Positions 1-6,607 of a DNA stretch of 11,392 nucleotides are shown here, piece after piece (positions within the stretch are counted from its first letter, which is position 1; each line of letters starts with the position of its first letter). Where the stretch lies: assembly GCA_021825225.1 (NCBI GenBank), contig JAKAIH010000030.1:1-11392 (forward strand), read 5' to 3'. A model generated the notes under the pieces. That model ran no database searches, was not told the origin of the DNA, and worked only from the letters and a program-made list of their open reading frames with translations. The stretch comes from Pseudomonadota bacterium (lineage in GTDB: Bacteria > Pseudomonadota > Gammaproteobacteria > Burkholderiales > SG8-39). The translations under genes were made by a program, and so were the position numbers.

Positions 1-1
1 T

Positions 2-112
2 CTGCTGCCGCTGCCGCTGGACTGCGCGCCGGGCGGGTGCGTAGCGGGAAGCTGCGCGGCGGCCGCGGCGCGTACGATACCCGGCAGCACTTGTTCCGGC
101 CCGCGTGTTTAG
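2..112 (+). CDS. Possible 3' end of an upstream reading frame (partial, unidentified)
   Basis: A frame open from the window edge ends with TAG at 110-112 and gives about 36 residues rich in Ala, Pro and Cys. Most of its first 23 codons end in G or C, like the genes downstream, and this preference fades over the last dozen codons. No family is recognisable. A second + frame is open to TGA at 177-179, and minus-strand coding has not been excluded, so the assignment is weak. It could equally be non-coding GC-rich DNA. Confidence 0.2.
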   Translation: MLPLPLDCAPGGCVAGSCAAAAARTIPGSTCSGPRV

Positions 113-120
113 GGTACAGT
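91..120 (+). promoter_or_regulatory. Candidate sigma70-type promoter for the second-messenger operon
   Basis: TTGTTC (91-96) and TACAGT (115-120) are separated by 18 nt and resemble -35 and -10 elements. Transcription would begin near 127 and leave a leader of about 150 nt before the cyclase start. The match is moderate and rests on the sequence alone. It lies in the most AT-rich part of the first 280 bases. Confidence 0.22.
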
Positions 121-143
121 TTGGACATAAGACGCCCTGACTA

Positions 144-162
144 CGGCAGGGGCGGGCTGCCG
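144..162 (+). other. Leader hairpin
   Basis: CGGCAG (144-149) and CTGCCG (157-162) form a perfect 6-bp inverted repeat around a 7-nt G-rich loop. It lies in the presumed transcribed leader of the cyclase gene. No known riboswitch consensus was recognised. Confidence 0.3.
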
Positions 163-233
163 CACCGGATGCAGCGGTGACGGGCTGGAAAAGCGGGCAG
201 CCGAAGGCGGTCAATTTTCGAACGGAATGCGAT

Positions 234-259
234 GCGGGAGCCGGCCCGCGGGCTTTTTT
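234..259 (+). terminator. Terminator-like GC hairpin with T6 tract
   Basis: GCGGG (234-238) can pair with CCCGC (245-249). Alternatively, the palindrome GCCCGCGGGC (244-253) can fold directly before six T residues (254-259). Stems are short, 4-5 bp. The site lies only 21 nt before the cyclase start codon. It could end an upstream transcript or act as an attenuator in the cyclase leader; the sequence alone does not tell which. Confidence 0.3.
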
Positions 260-280
260 CGGTGAAGCATCCCTATCCCC

Positions 281-2644
281 ATGCAAATCGGCCTTGAAAC
301 GCTGCGCGGCATTATTGAGCGCTCCCAGAGCCAGGGCGAAATCGAGGCGCTGCTGCACCGGCTGGACGAAGCCGGGAAGGTGCAGCTGTTCCTGCGCATG
401 GCCGAGCTGGTGCGCCGCGACGCGGCGGTCGCCGACATCGCCAATCGCGTTTCCGACAGCCTGTCGCTCGACGTGCTGTTTCCGCGGCTGATGCAGGTGG
501 TCAGCAGCACGCTCAATGCCGATCGCAGTTCCCTGTTCCTGTATGACTCCGAGACCGGGGAGTTGTACTCGCGCGTGATGCAGGGCAACGCGATCGGGGA
601 AATCCGCTTCCCCTGTACGCTTGGCATCGCCGGCTCGGTGTTCACCAAGGGAGAGGCAGAAATCATCTCGGCGGACGCCTATAACAACAAGCGCTTCAAC
701 AAGGAGGTCGACCGGCGCACCGGTTATCGCACGCGGAATATCCTGTGCGTGCCGATCCGCAACAAGAAGCGCGAGGTCATCGGCGTCACGCAGGTGCTGA
801 ACAAGCACGTCGGCGACTTCGACGCCGAGGACCAGCGCCTGCTCGAAGGGCTGTCGCAACAGGCGGCCGCCGCGCTCGAGAACGCGCGCCTGTTCGAGAA
901 AGTCGAGCGGCAGCAGCACGAGGAAGCGACGCTGCTCGAAGTCGTCAGCTCGATTGTTTCGGAAATCCGCCTCGGACCGCTGCTGGCGAAAATCCTGGCT
1001 GCGGCGACACAGCTGCTGAACTCCGACCGCGGAAGCCTGTTCCTGCACGACCCCGAGACCAACGAGCTGTTTTCGCACGTGGCGGGCGGAATCGACAGCG
1101 TGGAGATCCGCTTCCCCGCGAATGCCGGCATTGCCGGGGAGTGCTTCACTTCGGGCAAGGTCATCAACATTCTGGATGCATACAAGGACGCGCGCTTCAA
1201 TCCGGCAATCGACCGGAGCACCGGTTACCGCACGCGCAGCCTGCTGTGCATGCCCATCGTGGCCAAGGGGGCGCGCGTCATCGGCGTGATGGAGATCCTC
1301 AACCGCAAGCTGGGCGCGTTCGGCGCCGCGGACGAAAGGCGGCTGCACGCATTTTGCGCCGAGGCGGCGGTGGCGATCCAGAATGCGCAGTTGTTCGAGG
1401 AAATAAGCACCGAGCGCAATTACAACGAGTCGATCCTGCGCAGCATGGGCAACGCCGTGCTTACGCTGGACGCCGACGGCGTCCTGCGCAAAGTTAACGA
1501 AGCGGCGACGCGCATTCTGCAGCGCGGGGAGCAGGAGCTTGTCGGTCGTGCGCTCGCCGATCTTTTCGTCGAGCGCAACGCCTGGGTGGCGAAGAGCCTG
1601 GACAAGGTGCGCGCCGAAGGCAAGACCGATATCACGGTGGACACCGACCTGTTCGTCGACGGCGCGCAGACGGTATCGGTCGATCTGACCACCGTGCCGC
1701 TGCGCAGCATGAGCGACGAGCCGATCGGCTACATGCTGATGATGGAGGACATCACGCGCGAGAAACGCCTGCGCAGCACCCTGTCGCGCTATATGAGCAA
1801 GGCGGTGATGGATCAGCTGCTCGAAAGCGGCGATGCCGTGCTCGGCGGCATCAGCCGCGAGGTGAGCGTGCTGTTCTCCGACATCCGCGGCTTTACCACC
1901 ATTTCGGAACGCCTCGGCGCCCAGGAAACGGTGGCCCTGCTCAACGAGTACTTTACCGACATGGTGGATATCGTTTTTGCCCATCAGGGAGTGCTCGACA
2001 AGTACATGGGCGACATGATCATGGCGGTGTTCGGTTCGGTGCTGCAAAAGGCGGACGACCCGGACAATGCCGTGGCCGTCGGCAACAAGATGATGGCGGG
2101 CCTGCGCGAGTTGAATGGCCGGCTCGCAGTGCGCGGGCGCGAGCCGATCAGGATCGGCGTGGGCATCAGCACCGGCCAGGTGGTGGCGGGCAACATCGGT
2201 TCGCCCAAACGCCTGGAATACACGGTGATCGGCAATCGTGTGAACATCGCTCACCGGCTGGAGGATGCAAACAAGTTTTACGGCACCTCGGTGCTGATCT
2301 GCAGCCAGACCTACGAGCGCATGAAGGAGAGCACGCCGGTGCGCGAAATCGACCTGATCCGCGTGCGCGGCATGGAAACGCCGGTCGCGATCTACGAGGC
2401 CCTGGGGCATCATACGGAAGACTCCTTTCCGCAGATGGAAGCCGCAGTGGAGGCTTTCGGCGAAGGGCTGTCGCGTTACCGCAGGCGCGACTGGAAGCGT
2501 GCGGCGCGCTGTTTTAGCGCCGCACTGGACGCCAATCCGCAGGATGCGCCGTCGCGCATCTACCTGGATCGCTGCGAGATTTTCGGCAGCGAGCCACCGG
2601 CCGAGAATTGGGACGGCGTATGGACTGTACAGAGCAGATACTGA
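281..2644 (+). CDS. GAF-GAF-PAS class III adenylate cyclase
   Basis: This 787-residue protein is predicted to convert ATP to cAMP. It has no evident signal peptide or membrane segment, so it is probably cytosolic. Order: N-terminal helical region (1-60), GAF1 (about 64-200), GAF2 (about 232-370), PAS (about 382-495), cyclase domain (about 526-705) and a C-terminal TPR-like segment ending WDGVW. The catalytic set is complete: metal aspartates D534 (FSDIRGF) and D578 (KYMGD), ATP-selecting K574 with T648 (LEYTVIG), and transition-state N655 and R659. The Lys/Thr pair is the class IIIb adenylate, not guanylate, signature. Both GAF domains carry variants of the NKxnFx3DE motif of cyclic-nucleotide-binding GAFs: N174/K175/F180/D184/Q185 and N341/R342/F347/D351/E352. 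The start is the first ATG after an in-frame TGA at 263; the nearest Shine-Dalgarno-like GGTGAAG (261-267) is rather far away. It heads a three-gene operon. The family call is firm; the GAF ligands are inferred. Confidence 0.95.
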   Translation: MQIGLETLRGIIERSQSQGEIEALLHRLDEAGKVQLFLRMAELVRRDAAVADIANRVSDSLSLDVLFPRLMQVVSSTLNADRSSLFLYDSETGELYSRVMQGNAIGEIRFPCTLGIAGSVFTKGEAEIISADAYNNKRFNKEVDRRTGYRTRNILCVPIRNKKREVIGVTQVLNKHVGDFDAEDQRLLEGLSQQAAAALENARLFEKVERQQHEEATLLEVVSSIVSEIRLGPLLAKILAAATQLLNSDRGSLFLHDPETNELFSHVAGGIDSVEIRFPANAGIAGECFTSGKVINILDAYKDARFNPAIDRSTGYRTRSLLCMPIVAKGARVIGVMEILNRKLGAFGAADERRLHAFCAEAAVAIQNAQLFEEISTERNYNESILRSMGNAVLTLDADGVLRKVNEAATRILQRGEQELVGRALADLFVERNAWVAKSLDKVRAEGKTDITVDTDLFVDGAQTVSVDLTTVPLRSMSDEPIGYMLMMEDITREKRLRSTLSRYMSKAVMDQLLESGDAVLGGISREVSVLFSDIRGFTTISERLGAQETVALLNEYFTDMVDIVFAHQGVLDKYMGDMIMAVFGSVLQKADDPDNAVAVGNKMMAGLRELNGRLAVRGREPIRIGVGISTGQVVAGNIGSPKRLEYTVIGNRVNIAHRLEDANKFYGTSVLICSQTYERMKESTPVREIDLIRVRGMETPVAIYEALGHHTEDSFPQMEAAVEAFGEGLSRYRRRDWKRAARCFSAALDANPQDAPSRIYLDRCEIFGSEPPAENWDGVWTVQSRY

Positions 2645-2645
2645 T

Positions 2646-3845
2646 ATGGAACTGAAGGAAATTCCGGTTGACGAGCTGCAGCTGGGCATGTACGTGTCCA
2701 GGCTCGACCGGCCGTGGACGGAGACGCCGTTCGTGTTTCAGGGCTTCATTCTGCGGAGCCAGAGGCAGATCGACGTGATGCGGAAGTATTGCGCCCATGT
2801 ATTCGTCGATCCGGAAAAGGAGGACCTGTCCGAAGTGGAAGGGCATGCCGGGGGTACGCCGGCGAGCATCCGCGGCACCACGGTGTACAAGGACAGCGCG
2901 AGCCTGGACGTCGAATTGCCGCGGGCGCGCAGCGCCATCGTGGAGACGACCAGCGTGCTCAGGCAGATCAGCCGCGACGTGCATGTCGGGCACGCCGTCG
3001 ACGGCGCCAAGGTGCGGCAGGCGGCGTCCGACATCACCGAGAGCGTGGTGCGCAATCCGGACGCGGCGACCCTGCTGGTGCAGCTGCAGGAGAAGAGCGG
3101 CGAAACCTTCAACCGGGCGATCCACGTATCGGTGCTGATGAGCATCTTCGGCCGCTTTCTGCAGTTGCCGCGCGAGAGCATAGAACAGCTGGGTCTGCTG
3201 GGCCTGCTGCAGGATGCGGGCAAGCTCAAGCTGCCTACCGCGCTGCTGGAAAAGCGCGAGCCGCTCACGGCGCAAGAGCTGGCCCTGTATCAGACGCATG
3301 TGGACCACTCGGTCGAGATTCTGGGCAAAACACCCGGTCTGCCGAACGAGCTGCCCGGCCTCGCATCGCTGCACCACGAGCATTTCGACGGCTCCGGCTA
3401 TCCGCGCGGCTTGCGCGGCGTGGCGATCGCCCTTCCGGGGATGATCGCCGCGATCGTCGATGCGTTCGACACGCTGGTGGCGCCGCCGCCGCATGGAAAG
3501 CACATGTCGCCCTCGAATGCGCTCAACGTCATCTACAAGGGGCGCGGCACCCAGTTCCAGCCGGCCCTGGTCGAGCAGTTCATCCAGTGCGTCGGCGTGT
3601 ATCCGGTCGGCAGCGCGGTCGAACTGAATACCGGGGAAGTCGGGATCGTCATCGCGCAGAACCCCCTGCGCCGTCTGCAGCCGCGCGTGATGGTGGTCAA
3701 GGACGCGAAGGGTTTCGAGAACCGGCCGTACAAGATGCTCGATCTGGCGAAAGAGCCCAAGGCCACGCCGGAGGAGATTTACCGGATCCGCCACACGCTC
3801 GAATACGATGCGATCAAGGTCGATCCGAGGGAATTGTTCCTTTGA
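2646..3845 (+). CDS. DUF3391/HD-GYP protein with altered HD motif (QD)
   Basis: This 399-residue protein belongs to the cyclic-di-GMP phosphodiesterase family with an N-terminal DUF3391 region (about 3-130) and an HD-GYP domain (about 150-320). A C-terminal segment (about 330-399) begins YPVGSAVEL. Conserved parts present are H160, H218, H243-H244-E245, D248, the GYP triplet (G251-Y252-P253) and D272. The HD dyad itself reads Q189-D190 within LLQDAGK, where active members have LLHDIGK. A metal-ligand histidine is therefore missing, and hydrolysis of c-di-GMP to GMP may be lost or reduced. The region normally RPYR is also altered (PPPHGKHM). The ATG lies one base after the cyclase stop with only a weak Shine-Dalgarno, suggesting translational coupling. 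The family call is firm; loss of activity is an inference. Confidence 0.94.
   Translation: MELKEIPVDELQLGMYVSRLDRPWTETPFVFQGFILRSQRQIDVMRKYCAHVFVDPEKEDLSEVEGHAGGTPASIRGTTVYKDSASLDVELPRARSAIVETTSVLRQISRDVHVGHAVDGAKVRQAASDITESVVRNPDAATLLVQLQEKSGETFNRAIHVSVLMSIFGRFLQLPRESIEQLGLLGLLQDAGKLKLPTALLEKREPLTAQELALYQTHVDHSVEILGKTPGLPNELPGLASLHHEHFDGSGYPRGLRGVAIALPGMIAAIVDAFDTLVAPPPHGKHMSPSNALNVIYKGRGTQFQPALVEQFIQCVGVYPVGSAVELNTGEVGIVIAQNPLRRLQPRVMVVKDAKGFENRPYKMLDLAKEPKATPEEIYRIRHTLEYDAIKVDPRELFL
3827..3832 (+). promoter_or_regulatory. Ribosome binding site supporting the TTG start of the EAL gene
   Basis: GAGGGA lies inside the end of the HD-GYP gene, 9 nt before TTG at 3842. This spacing is normal and supports the non-ATG start; no earlier plausible start fits. 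Confidence 0.5.
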
Positions 3846-5143
3846 TCCCGGCCGATCCGGCCGGGCGGGAGGCGGGGACCGCTGCGCCGCTGTCTGCCGC
3901 GGGGCTTCCTTTTCTGGATCGCCTGCGCGGCTGCATCGAACAGCGGCGCGCGGACGGGCAGGGCCTGGCCCTGCTGCTCATCGATTGCGGCGTAATCGGC
4001 ACGATCGATACGCAGTGGGGCTACCACATCGGCGATGCGGTCCGCGCCCGCATTGTCGCCAGCCTGCGCGCCGGGGTGCTGCGGCCGGACGACTTCGCCG
4101 GGGAGCTCGGACGCGATGAGCTCGCCTGCGTGCTGGCGCAGGTGGATGGACCCCAGCTGGCACTGCTCGCCGCGGAGAAATCGCTGCGCACCCTGAACGT
4201 GCCGCTGTTCCTGGGCGAAGACGAGATCTATGCTTCGCCCTCGATTGGCATCGCGCTGTTTCCGGGGACGGCAGACGGTGCCGAGTCGCTGCTGCACCAG
4301 GCGAAGAGCGCCAGTGCCTTCGCCCGCGGGCAGAGCGGACGTATTGCATTCCACGAAGAGGGGCAGATTTCCCGGGCGCCGCAGCTGGTCGAGGAAAGCC
4401 GCCTGCGTTCGGCGATCGCGGAAGATGCGCTCGATCTGGCGTTTCAGCCGCAATTCGACCTGCGTTTCGGCCAGATCATGGGCATGGAGGCCATGCTGTG
4501 CTGGCGCGACGGCAGCCGGGACCTGGTTCCGATGCGCGAGGCGGTCGCCGCTGCCGAGGCGGGCGGCCTGGTCACCAGGATGATTTCATCGCTCCTGAAC
4601 CGGGCGCTGCGCAACTGCTCCGAGTTTCGGCAGCGGGCCGGGCTGGACCTGCGCATTGCCATCAATTTTCCGGCGCGCACCCTGCTGGAGCCGGAACTTC
4701 CGGAACTGGTCGAGCGCGCGCTGCGCACCTGGTCCTTGCGCCCGGGCCGGCTGATGCTCGAGATCGAGGATTTTTCCGCGCTGCAGGCCCAGGCCGGCGC
4801 GCGCTCGGCGCTGCTGCGCCTGCACGGGATCGGCGTAAAGCTGTCGATCGACGATGCGCGCGCGCCGCTGTCGTCCCTGTTCTGGCTTGCGGCCCTGCCG
4901 TTCAATGAGCTGAAGCTCGACTTGTCGGTGGCGCAAGACTGGAGCGTGGAGGCGCGATCCGAAGGCGTGCTGCGCGCGCTGATCGGGCTGGTGCATCAGC
5001 TGAAGCTCGATGTCGTCGCGCTCTCGGTTGCCGATGAAGCCGCGGCCGCGCGGCTGCTGGAACTGGGCTGCGACTTCATGCAGGCGGATTTCAAGGGTCC
5101 TGCCGTCGACGCGGAAGATTTCGTCGCCCGCTACGCGCTCTGA
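3842..5143 (+). CDS. Degenerate GGDEF-EAL protein, probably non-catalytic
   Basis: A 433-residue protein with a GGDEF-like half (about 20-165) and an EAL-like half (about 180-430), the families that make and cleave c-di-GMP. The GGDEF signature is G90-R91-D92-E93-L94 (GRDEL), so diguanylate cyclase activity is unlikely. In the EAL half, E216 (in EAM), N275, E307, D337-D338, K358 and Q414 sit where ligand residues belong. The usual AEGVE motif is A-L-S-V-A (393-397), losing both glutamates, and the loop after DD (normally FGTGYSS) is ARAPLSS. Phosphodiesterase activity is therefore doubtful, and a sensor or effector role is more likely. The TTG start overlaps the HD-GYP stop as TTGA, with a good Shine-Dalgarno. 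This start is preferred because the open frame further upstream merely shadows the HD-GYP gene. No membrane segment or signal peptide is seen. The domain assignment is solid; function is inferred. Confidence 0.85.
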   Translation: MIPADPAGREAGTAAPLSAAGLPFLDRLRGCIEQRRADGQGLALLLIDCGVIGTIDTQWGYHIGDAVRARIVASLRAGVLRPDDFAGELGRDELACVLAQVDGPQLALLAAEKSLRTLNVPLFLGEDEIYASPSIGIALFPGTADGAESLLHQAKSASAFARGQSGRIAFHEEGQISRAPQLVEESRLRSAIAEDALDLAFQPQFDLRFGQIMGMEAMLCWRDGSRDLVPMREAVAAAEAGGLVTRMISSLLNRALRNCSEFRQRAGLDLRIAINFPARTLLEPELPELVERALRTWSLRPGRLMLEIEDFSALQAQAGARSALLRLHGIGVKLSIDDARAPLSSLFWLAALPFNELKLDLSVAQDWSVEARSEGVLRALIGLVHQLKLDVVALSVADEAAAARLLELGCDFMQADFKGPAVDAEDFVARYAL

Positions 5144-5161
5144 GCCGGGTTCCTCCGGAGC

Positions 5162-5193
5162 GCAAGCATGCGCTTGCCGGCCCGAAACCGGGC
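5162..5193 (+). terminator. Hairpin pair after the EAL gene, possible terminator without T tract
   Basis: GCAAGC-ATGC-GCTTGC (5162-5177) is a perfect 6-bp stem with a 4-nt loop, flanked by CCGG on both sides. A second stem, GCCCG-AAAC-CGGGC (5180-5193), follows at once. They begin about 19 nt after the EAL stop. There is no T-rich tail, so intrinsic termination is uncertain; they may stabilise the 3' end of the transcript. Confidence 0.3.
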
Positions 5194-5242
5194 GGAAACT
5201 TCGCCCTCGAGCTGCCGCCGCGCGCCGCACGCTCCGCTTCCT

Positions 5243-5283
5243 GTGACCAAAATCAAATAACACGCGCGCGCAGCGCGTAGGCT
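5243..5283 (+). promoter_or_regulatory. Candidate FNR/ANR-type site with -10 element upstream of hypA
   Basis: GTGAC-CAAA-ATCAA (5243-5256) matches 8 of 10 defined positions of the FNR consensus TTGAT-N4-ATCAA. TAGGCT (5278-5283) is a possible -10. It would put transcription start near 5290, about 41 nt from the centre of the site, the usual class II activator spacing. A GC inverted repeat, ACGCGC/GCGCGT (5262-5278), lies between them. Oxygen-dependent control of hyp genes by FNR-type regulators is known in some bacteria; here it is inference from a pattern match. Confidence 0.3.
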
Positions 5284-5292
5284 GGAAATCGC

Positions 5293-5308
5293 TGGCGCAG
5301 ACGGGGCA
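5293..5308 (+). promoter_or_regulatory. Weak sigma54-like -24/-12 element upstream of hypA
   Basis: TGGCGC-N6-GGCA has the invariant GG (5294-5295) and GC (5306-5307) separated by exactly 10 nt, but it lacks the TT of the usual TTGC at -12. Start of transcription would fall near 5319, 39 nt before hypA. hyp operons of several proteobacteria use sigma54. In DNA this GC-rich a chance match is quite possible, and it competes with the FNR-type model. Confidence 0.2.
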
Positions 5309-5340
5309 GGCGCGGTCCTGTGCATGCCATGTGCGCAGTC

Positions 5341-5348
5341 GGGAAAGG
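5341..5348 (+). promoter_or_regulatory. Ribosome binding site of hypA
   Basis: GGGAAAGG lies 9 nt before the GTG codon at 5358. It supports GTG rather than the ATG at 5367, which would delete the essential N-terminal His-Glu. Confidence 0.55.
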
Positions 5349-5357
5349 TGATTTCGC

Positions 5358-5699
5358 GTGCATGAAATGGCACTCGCCGAGGAGGTCCTGCAGATTGTGC
5401 AGCAGGCCGCACGTCGCGAGGGTTTGCGCCGCGTACACGCCTTGTGGCTGGAAATCGGGCAACTCGCCAGCGTCGAACCCGAAGCGATGCGCTTTTGCTT
5501 CGAAGCGGTGGCGCGCGACAGCGTGGCTGCCGGTGCGCGCCTGGAGATCGTTGCCACTGCAGGCAGGGCTTGGTGCGAGACCTGCGCCGAATCGGTGGCG
5601 CTGGCGGCGCTGGGCGAGGCCTGCCCGCATTGCGGCGGGTACCGCCTGCGCGTGACCGGCGGGACGCAGATGCGGGTGCAGCAGATGGAGGCCGAATAG
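5358..5699 (+). CDS. hypA: HypA, hydrogenase nickel incorporation protein
   Basis: This 113-residue protein is the usual length of HypA, the small nickel metallochaperone that works with HypB to insert Ni into the large subunit of [NiFe]-hydrogenase. It begins MHEM, giving the conserved nickel-binding H2 and E3. A zinc-binding loop with two CxxC pairs, C73-C76 and C89-C92, follows in the second half. The start is GTG at 5358, chosen because it restores MHEM and has a good Shine-Dalgarno. It is the first gene of the hyp operon, 214 nt after the EAL gene and 35 nt before hypB. All key residues are present and nothing suggests degeneration. HybF-type paralogues share this signature, but the adjacent hypB favours hypA. 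Confidence 0.96.
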   Translation: MHEMALAEEVLQIVQQAARREGLRRVHALWLEIGQLASVEPEAMRFCFEAVARDSVAAGARLEIVATAGRAWCETCAESVALAALGEACPHCGGYRLRVTGGTQMRVQQMEAE

Positions 5700-5722
5700 C
5701 GCGCCGCGGTACAGGCGCAGGC

Positions 5723-5728
5723 GGGGAG
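5723..5728 (+). promoter_or_regulatory. Ribosome binding site deciding the hypB start
   Basis: GGGGAG ends immediately before the ATG at 5729, too close to serve it, but is 6 nt from the ATG at 5735. This supports 5735, giving the canonical N-terminus MCSTCGC. Confidence 0.5.
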
Positions 5729-5734
5729 ATGCCG

Positions 5735-6607
5735 ATGTGCAGCACATGCGGATGTGAAACGGGCGAAGTCCTAATCGCGGACGGCAATCGCGAGCACGCG
5801 CAGCTGCACGCCAGCGGCGTCCCGCACGGCCATGATCACGACGCGGCTGGCGCGCATGCGCACGGACACGCGCGCATGCTCAGGATCGAGCAGGACATCC
5901 TGGCGAAAAACGACGCCTACGCCGCGCGCAACCGCAAGGCCCTGGCCGAACGCGGCATCCTCGCCCTCAATCTGGTTTCCGCGCCCGGCGCGGGCAAGAC
6001 CGCGCTGCTGGTGAAGACGATACGCTTGCTCGGAGAGGGCTACCCGATCTGCGTCATCGAAGGCGACCAGCAGACCAGCAACGACGCCGAGCGCATCCGC
6101 GCAACCGGCGTGGCGGCGGTGCAGATCAACACGGGCAAAGGCTGCCACCTGGACGCGCACATGGTCGGCCATGCGCTGGCGCGACTGGATCCGCCGCAGC
6201 ACGGCATCCTGATGATAGAAAACGTGGGCAACCTGGTCTGCCCGGCCGCTTTCGACCTGGGCGAGGCCTGCAAGGTGGTGGTGTTGTCGGTGACCGAAGG
6301 CGAGGACAAGCCGCTCAAGTATCCGGACATGTTCCGGCGCGCTTCCCTCATGCTGCTGAGCAAGATCGACCTGCTGCCGCACCTGGATTTCGATCTCGGG
6401 TGCTGTGTCGACAATGCTCACCGCACCAATCCGGACCTCGCCGTCATCGGGGTGTCCGCGCATACCGGCGAAGGCATCGCGGAGTGGCTAGACTGGCTGG
6501 CGCAGCGGGCGCAGCGGGCGCGCGCCGCCGGTTGCGACACCGCGCCCGCATCTGCTCACGGCGCAGCAGGACCCGGGTTGCCGCTGGAACGGAGTCGCAG
6601 CGCATGA
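5735..6607 (+). CDS. hypB: HypB, GTPase for nickel delivery to hydrogenase
   Basis: HypB is a cytosolic GTPase that, with HypA, supplies nickel to the hydrogenase large subunit. The 290-residue product starts with the high-affinity nickel motif CxxCGC (C2, C5, C7). A His-rich linker follows (H21, H25, H31, H33, H35, H41, H43, H45) and may store or buffer nickel. The G domain has the P-loop SAPGAGKT (82-89), EGDQQT, the G-domain metal site C137-H138 and C169 (in ENVGNLVCP), and the base-recognition motif SKID (209-212). The last 35 or so residues are an Ala/Arg-rich tail containing a small AQRAQRAR repeat, probably disordered. An alternative start at 5729 would add two residues. The stop overlaps the hypF start as ATGA. 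Confidence 0.96.
   Translation: MCSTCGCETGEVLIADGNREHAQLHASGVPHGHDHDAAGAHAHGHARMLRIEQDILAKNDAYAARNRKALAERGILALNLVSAPGAGKTALLVKTIRLLGEGYPICVIEGDQQTSNDAERIRATGVAAVQINTGKGCHLDAHMVGHALARLDPPQHGILMIENVGNLVCPAAFDLGEACKVVVLSVTEGEDKPLKYPDMFRRASLMLLSKIDLLPHLDFDLGCCVDNAHRTNPDLAVIGVSAHTGEGIAEWLDWLAQRAQRARAAGCDTAPASAHGAAGPGLPLERSRSA

Noticed and set aside
2514..3794. Minus-strand open frame of about 426 codons opposite the HD-GYP gene
   Set aside because: It shadows a gene with clear domain motifs and has no recognisable features of its own.
2714..3841. Upstream open extension of the EAL gene frame through the HD-GYP gene
   Set aside because: The extension has the Arg/Ala/Gly-rich composition of an out-of-frame shadow and lies over a well-supported gene. 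The TTG at 3842 with its Shine-Dalgarno explains the start.
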